DNA of 7,837 bases, from positions 17,891 to 25,727 of the forward strand of contig PAHQ01000027.1 in NCBI GenBank assembly GCA_002705125.1, in the 5' to 3' direction. Positions 6,322-7,837 of this stretch are shown here, one piece after another (the stretch's first letter is position 1; each line of letters starts with the position of its first letter). Under the pieces are notes generated by a model. It saw only the letters and a program-made list of their open reading frames with translations, did no database searches and was not told the origin of the DNA. This DNA is from Verrucomicrobiales bacterium. Lineage in GTDB: Bacteria; Verrucomicrobiota; Verrucomicrobiia; Verrucomicrobiales; DEV007. A program made the position numbers and the translations under genes.

Positions 6322-7837
6322 TCAATCGGCAAGAAAGAATGGAACAGCATAAAGCTTCAATTCATCTTCAGTCATGTCGAGTGATTTTGAAGCCATTTCA
6401 AGTGACTTCTTTCTATCACCTTTGAAATATATCAGCGGTGTGAATGGATTCACTCTAACTTGTGACTTCCAATCATCGCTATTAACATTTAATCTCCTAT
6501 AAAGGGCCGTCGCCCCTTTACTTGGCTCACTAGCCCCATATAGAACAGAGGCTTTTTTTACCTCATCTAAAAGAATTAATGACCCCTTATGGTCGGTATA
6601 GCCAGCATATTCAAACCCTTCATCAATCACTGACTCTGCAAGGGCTCTATTGACCTTAGCTGCCCTGACATAACTTGTTTTCGTGTTCTCAGAAAACATA
6701 TTTAATAAAGCTTCCCTCTCCTCTTTGTACCTCGAATCAACCATCCAATCATTAAGTCCAAGAATAGGTGGTTTTGTTTTTTTCAGCTCCTCCAAGTCTT
6801 TCATAAAGTTAGGGGCCATGAGTAAGCCCCATTGATGCGGTCGTCTTAGAACAGCTTTAGAAAGCTCAGCCGCTAAGTAAGATTTAAATAGTGGGTCAGC
6901 CTTGCTTTGATTTATTTCATCAAATACCCCTAGCACACTCTCCTTATAGTATTGTTGGCTCTGACTCATCAGCCTCTGTGAGGGTAAAACCAGATTAAAC
7001 AACTCCGACTCAGGGGTCATTTCTTCACTACTCAAAGTCACTCCTTCCGCTTTCTTTAGTTTCTGGTCTTTTAATTCAAATTTACCGGACGTAAAATAAT
7101 TAAACTTTAAAGGCTCAAATTTTGTGTTTTCGAAAAAATATCCTGACCTTTCAACGATACTATTAGGACCTACCTTTCTGTTACGTAATTTAGTAGGCCC
7201 ATCACAAAATTTATGAAATGTCTTTCCAGAAGGAATCTCAATAAAAAAGCACTTATGCAAATTTAAGTATCTCCGGTAACCACTTATGCCGCTTAGAACT
7301 ACTCTTTCTGCTTCCTCAATGCCTTTCGGAAAAATTTGGTCTTTATTTCTATTCTGAAGATAAACCTTCCAACTCTCAGACTGGCCAGGAATTACCACGT
7401 CGCCGACCAAATCAACTTCTTCCTTAGCGCTAGCTAAAAATTTATTGGCGGCTAGTTGTTCTGGCGTTCCTTCAAACTTCTTATCTTCAAAACTCTTAAA
7501 GGCTGACTTAAATTGAGAGTAAGTTTTAGCTAGTTTAATTTGGTCAACAACTTCTCTAAAGGCGTCAATTTTTTCAATTAAACCTTTTAACAATGCTCCT
7601 TGGCTTCTCGAATTATCTTTAATCTCATCGAGAAGAAAAGCAGGAGGGATGACAACTTTCATTGAATTATCAAATTCATCATTTACCGCATGAACCTTTT
7701 GTACATATTCCTCATCTCTAGAAACTTCAGAAACTTCAGGGTTATCTCGAAGGATTAGTTTAATCTGCTCAAGAACATCTCTTCTCCTTTTCCTCTGATC
7801 AGCTATATAATTAGCTCGATGATTATCCCATTTATTA
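6322..7837 (-). CDS. Large uncharacterised protein, 5' end beyond the right edge
   Basis: I do not recognise the family. The frame stops at TGA 6322-6324 and remains open to the right edge, giving at least 504 residues. An ATG at 7660-7662 could start a 446-residue form. However, the 58 residues before it (for example NKWDNHRANYIADQRKRRRD and DEEYVQKVHAVNDEFD) are charged, helix-prone and protein-like, without a stop, so I take the true start to be outside the window. No transmembrane segment is visible. The N-terminal third is rich in Lys, Glu and Gln with helical repeats. The middle has a Tyr/Phe-rich stretch with two Cys (SGYRRYLNLHKCFFIEIP, GKTFHKFCDGPTKLRNRKVG). The C-terminal part includes RRPHQWGLLMAPNFMKDLEEL and ends DELKLYAVPFFLAD. 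No catalytic motif stands out. It is the first visible gene of the minus-strand cluster, 32 bases ahead of the M32 peptidase ATG, so it is probably in the same transcript. Any hydrophobic N-terminus would be in the missing part. Confidence 0.8.
   Translation of the reverse strand, partial: NKWDNHRANYIADQRKRRRDVLEQIKLILRDNPEVSEVSRDEEYVQKVHAVNDEFDNSMKVVIPPAFLLDEIKDNSRSQGALLKGLIEKIDAFREVVDQIKLAKTYSQFKSAFKSFEDKKFEGTPEQLAANKFLASAKEEVDLVGDVVIPGQSESWKVYLQNRNKDQIFPKGIEEAERVVLSGISGYRRYLNLHKCFFIEIPSGKTFHKFCDGPTKLRNRKVGPNSIVERSGYFFENTKFEPLKFNYFTSGKFELKDQKLKKAEGVTLSSEEMTPESELFNLVLPSQRLMSQSQQYYKESVLGVFDEINQSKADPLFKSYLAAELSKAVLRRPHQWGLLMAPNFMKDLEELKKTKPPILGLNDWMVDSRYKEEREALLNMFSENTKTSYVRAAKVNRALAESVIDEGFEYAGYTDHKGSLILLDEVKKASVLYGASEPSKGATALYRRLNVNSDDWKSQVRVNPFTPLIYFKGDRKKSLEMASKSLDMTEDELKLYAVPFFLAD
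7722..7739. repeat. 9-base tandem direct repeat inside the right-edge gene
   Basis: Two perfect copies of AAACTTCAG lie head to tail. Being nine bases long and in frame, they duplicate the tripeptide EVS in the encoded protein without breaking it. This looks like a small slippage duplication in a polar segment upstream of the internal ATG. Confidence 0.7.

Noticed and set aside
6290..6325. TTG at 6323-6325 as the start of the M32 peptidase
   Set aside because: The extra 12 residues add nothing seen in the family; the ATG at 6287-6289 gives a usual length and a usual distance to the conserved WDQ motif.
1..7837. Mobile element, CRISPR array, tRNA or defence-system genes
   Set aside because: No inverted-repeat ends, transposase or integrase motifs, spaced direct repeats, tRNA-like cloverleafs or defence-protein motifs were seen on either strand.

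Overview
The window looks like chromosomal DNA from an AT-rich Gram-negative bacterium. My best guess is Verrucomicrobiota, near marine Opitutae/Puniceicoccaceae. This rests on protein style recalled from memory: a membrane-anchored SH3-like/coiled-coil protein, a LamG protein with a distinctive C-terminal domain, and an AlgJ/AlgX-like SGNH protein carrying a GDSH motif. No rRNA or other marker gene in the window tests it. I see no mobile elements, CRISPR arrays, tRNAs or rRNAs.

Layout. Positions 1-1616 (minus strand) hold the N-terminal 538 codons of DNA polymerase I (polA): the complete 5' nuclease domain, an apparently active 3'-5' proofreading domain and the first residues of the polymerase domain. 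The rest lies beyond the left edge. A 113-base gap separates it from a divergent plus-strand gene (1730-2671) for a membrane-anchored or secreted protein of unknown function. That gene converges, with only 7 bases between stop codons, on a tightly packed minus-strand cluster that fills the rest of the window.

The cluster, in transcription order (right to left), has four genes. First is a large uncharacterised protein whose reading frame stays open to the right edge (6322-7837, 5' end missing). Second is an M32-family metallocarboxypeptidase (4805-6289). Third is a membrane-anchored LamG-like protein with an uncharacterised Cys/His-containing C-terminal domain (3733-4812). Fourth is an exported SGNH/AlgJ-AlgX-like protein (2679-3752 or 3776). 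The last three genes overlap or nearly abut (8-base overlap, then 20 or 44 bases), so they are probably co-transcribed and translationally coupled.

How they may work together. The LamG protein and the SGNH protein are both predicted to act outside the cytoplasmic membrane and overlap in sequence, so they are the best candidates for a functional pair, perhaps binding and O-acetylating or deacetylating a cell-surface polysaccharide. The M32 peptidase is cytosolic housekeeping by family precedent, and its place here may be incidental. polA and the 1730-2671 gene are separate transcription units. The least explained parts are the C-terminal domain of the LamG protein, the 1730-2671 protein and the large protein at the right edge.
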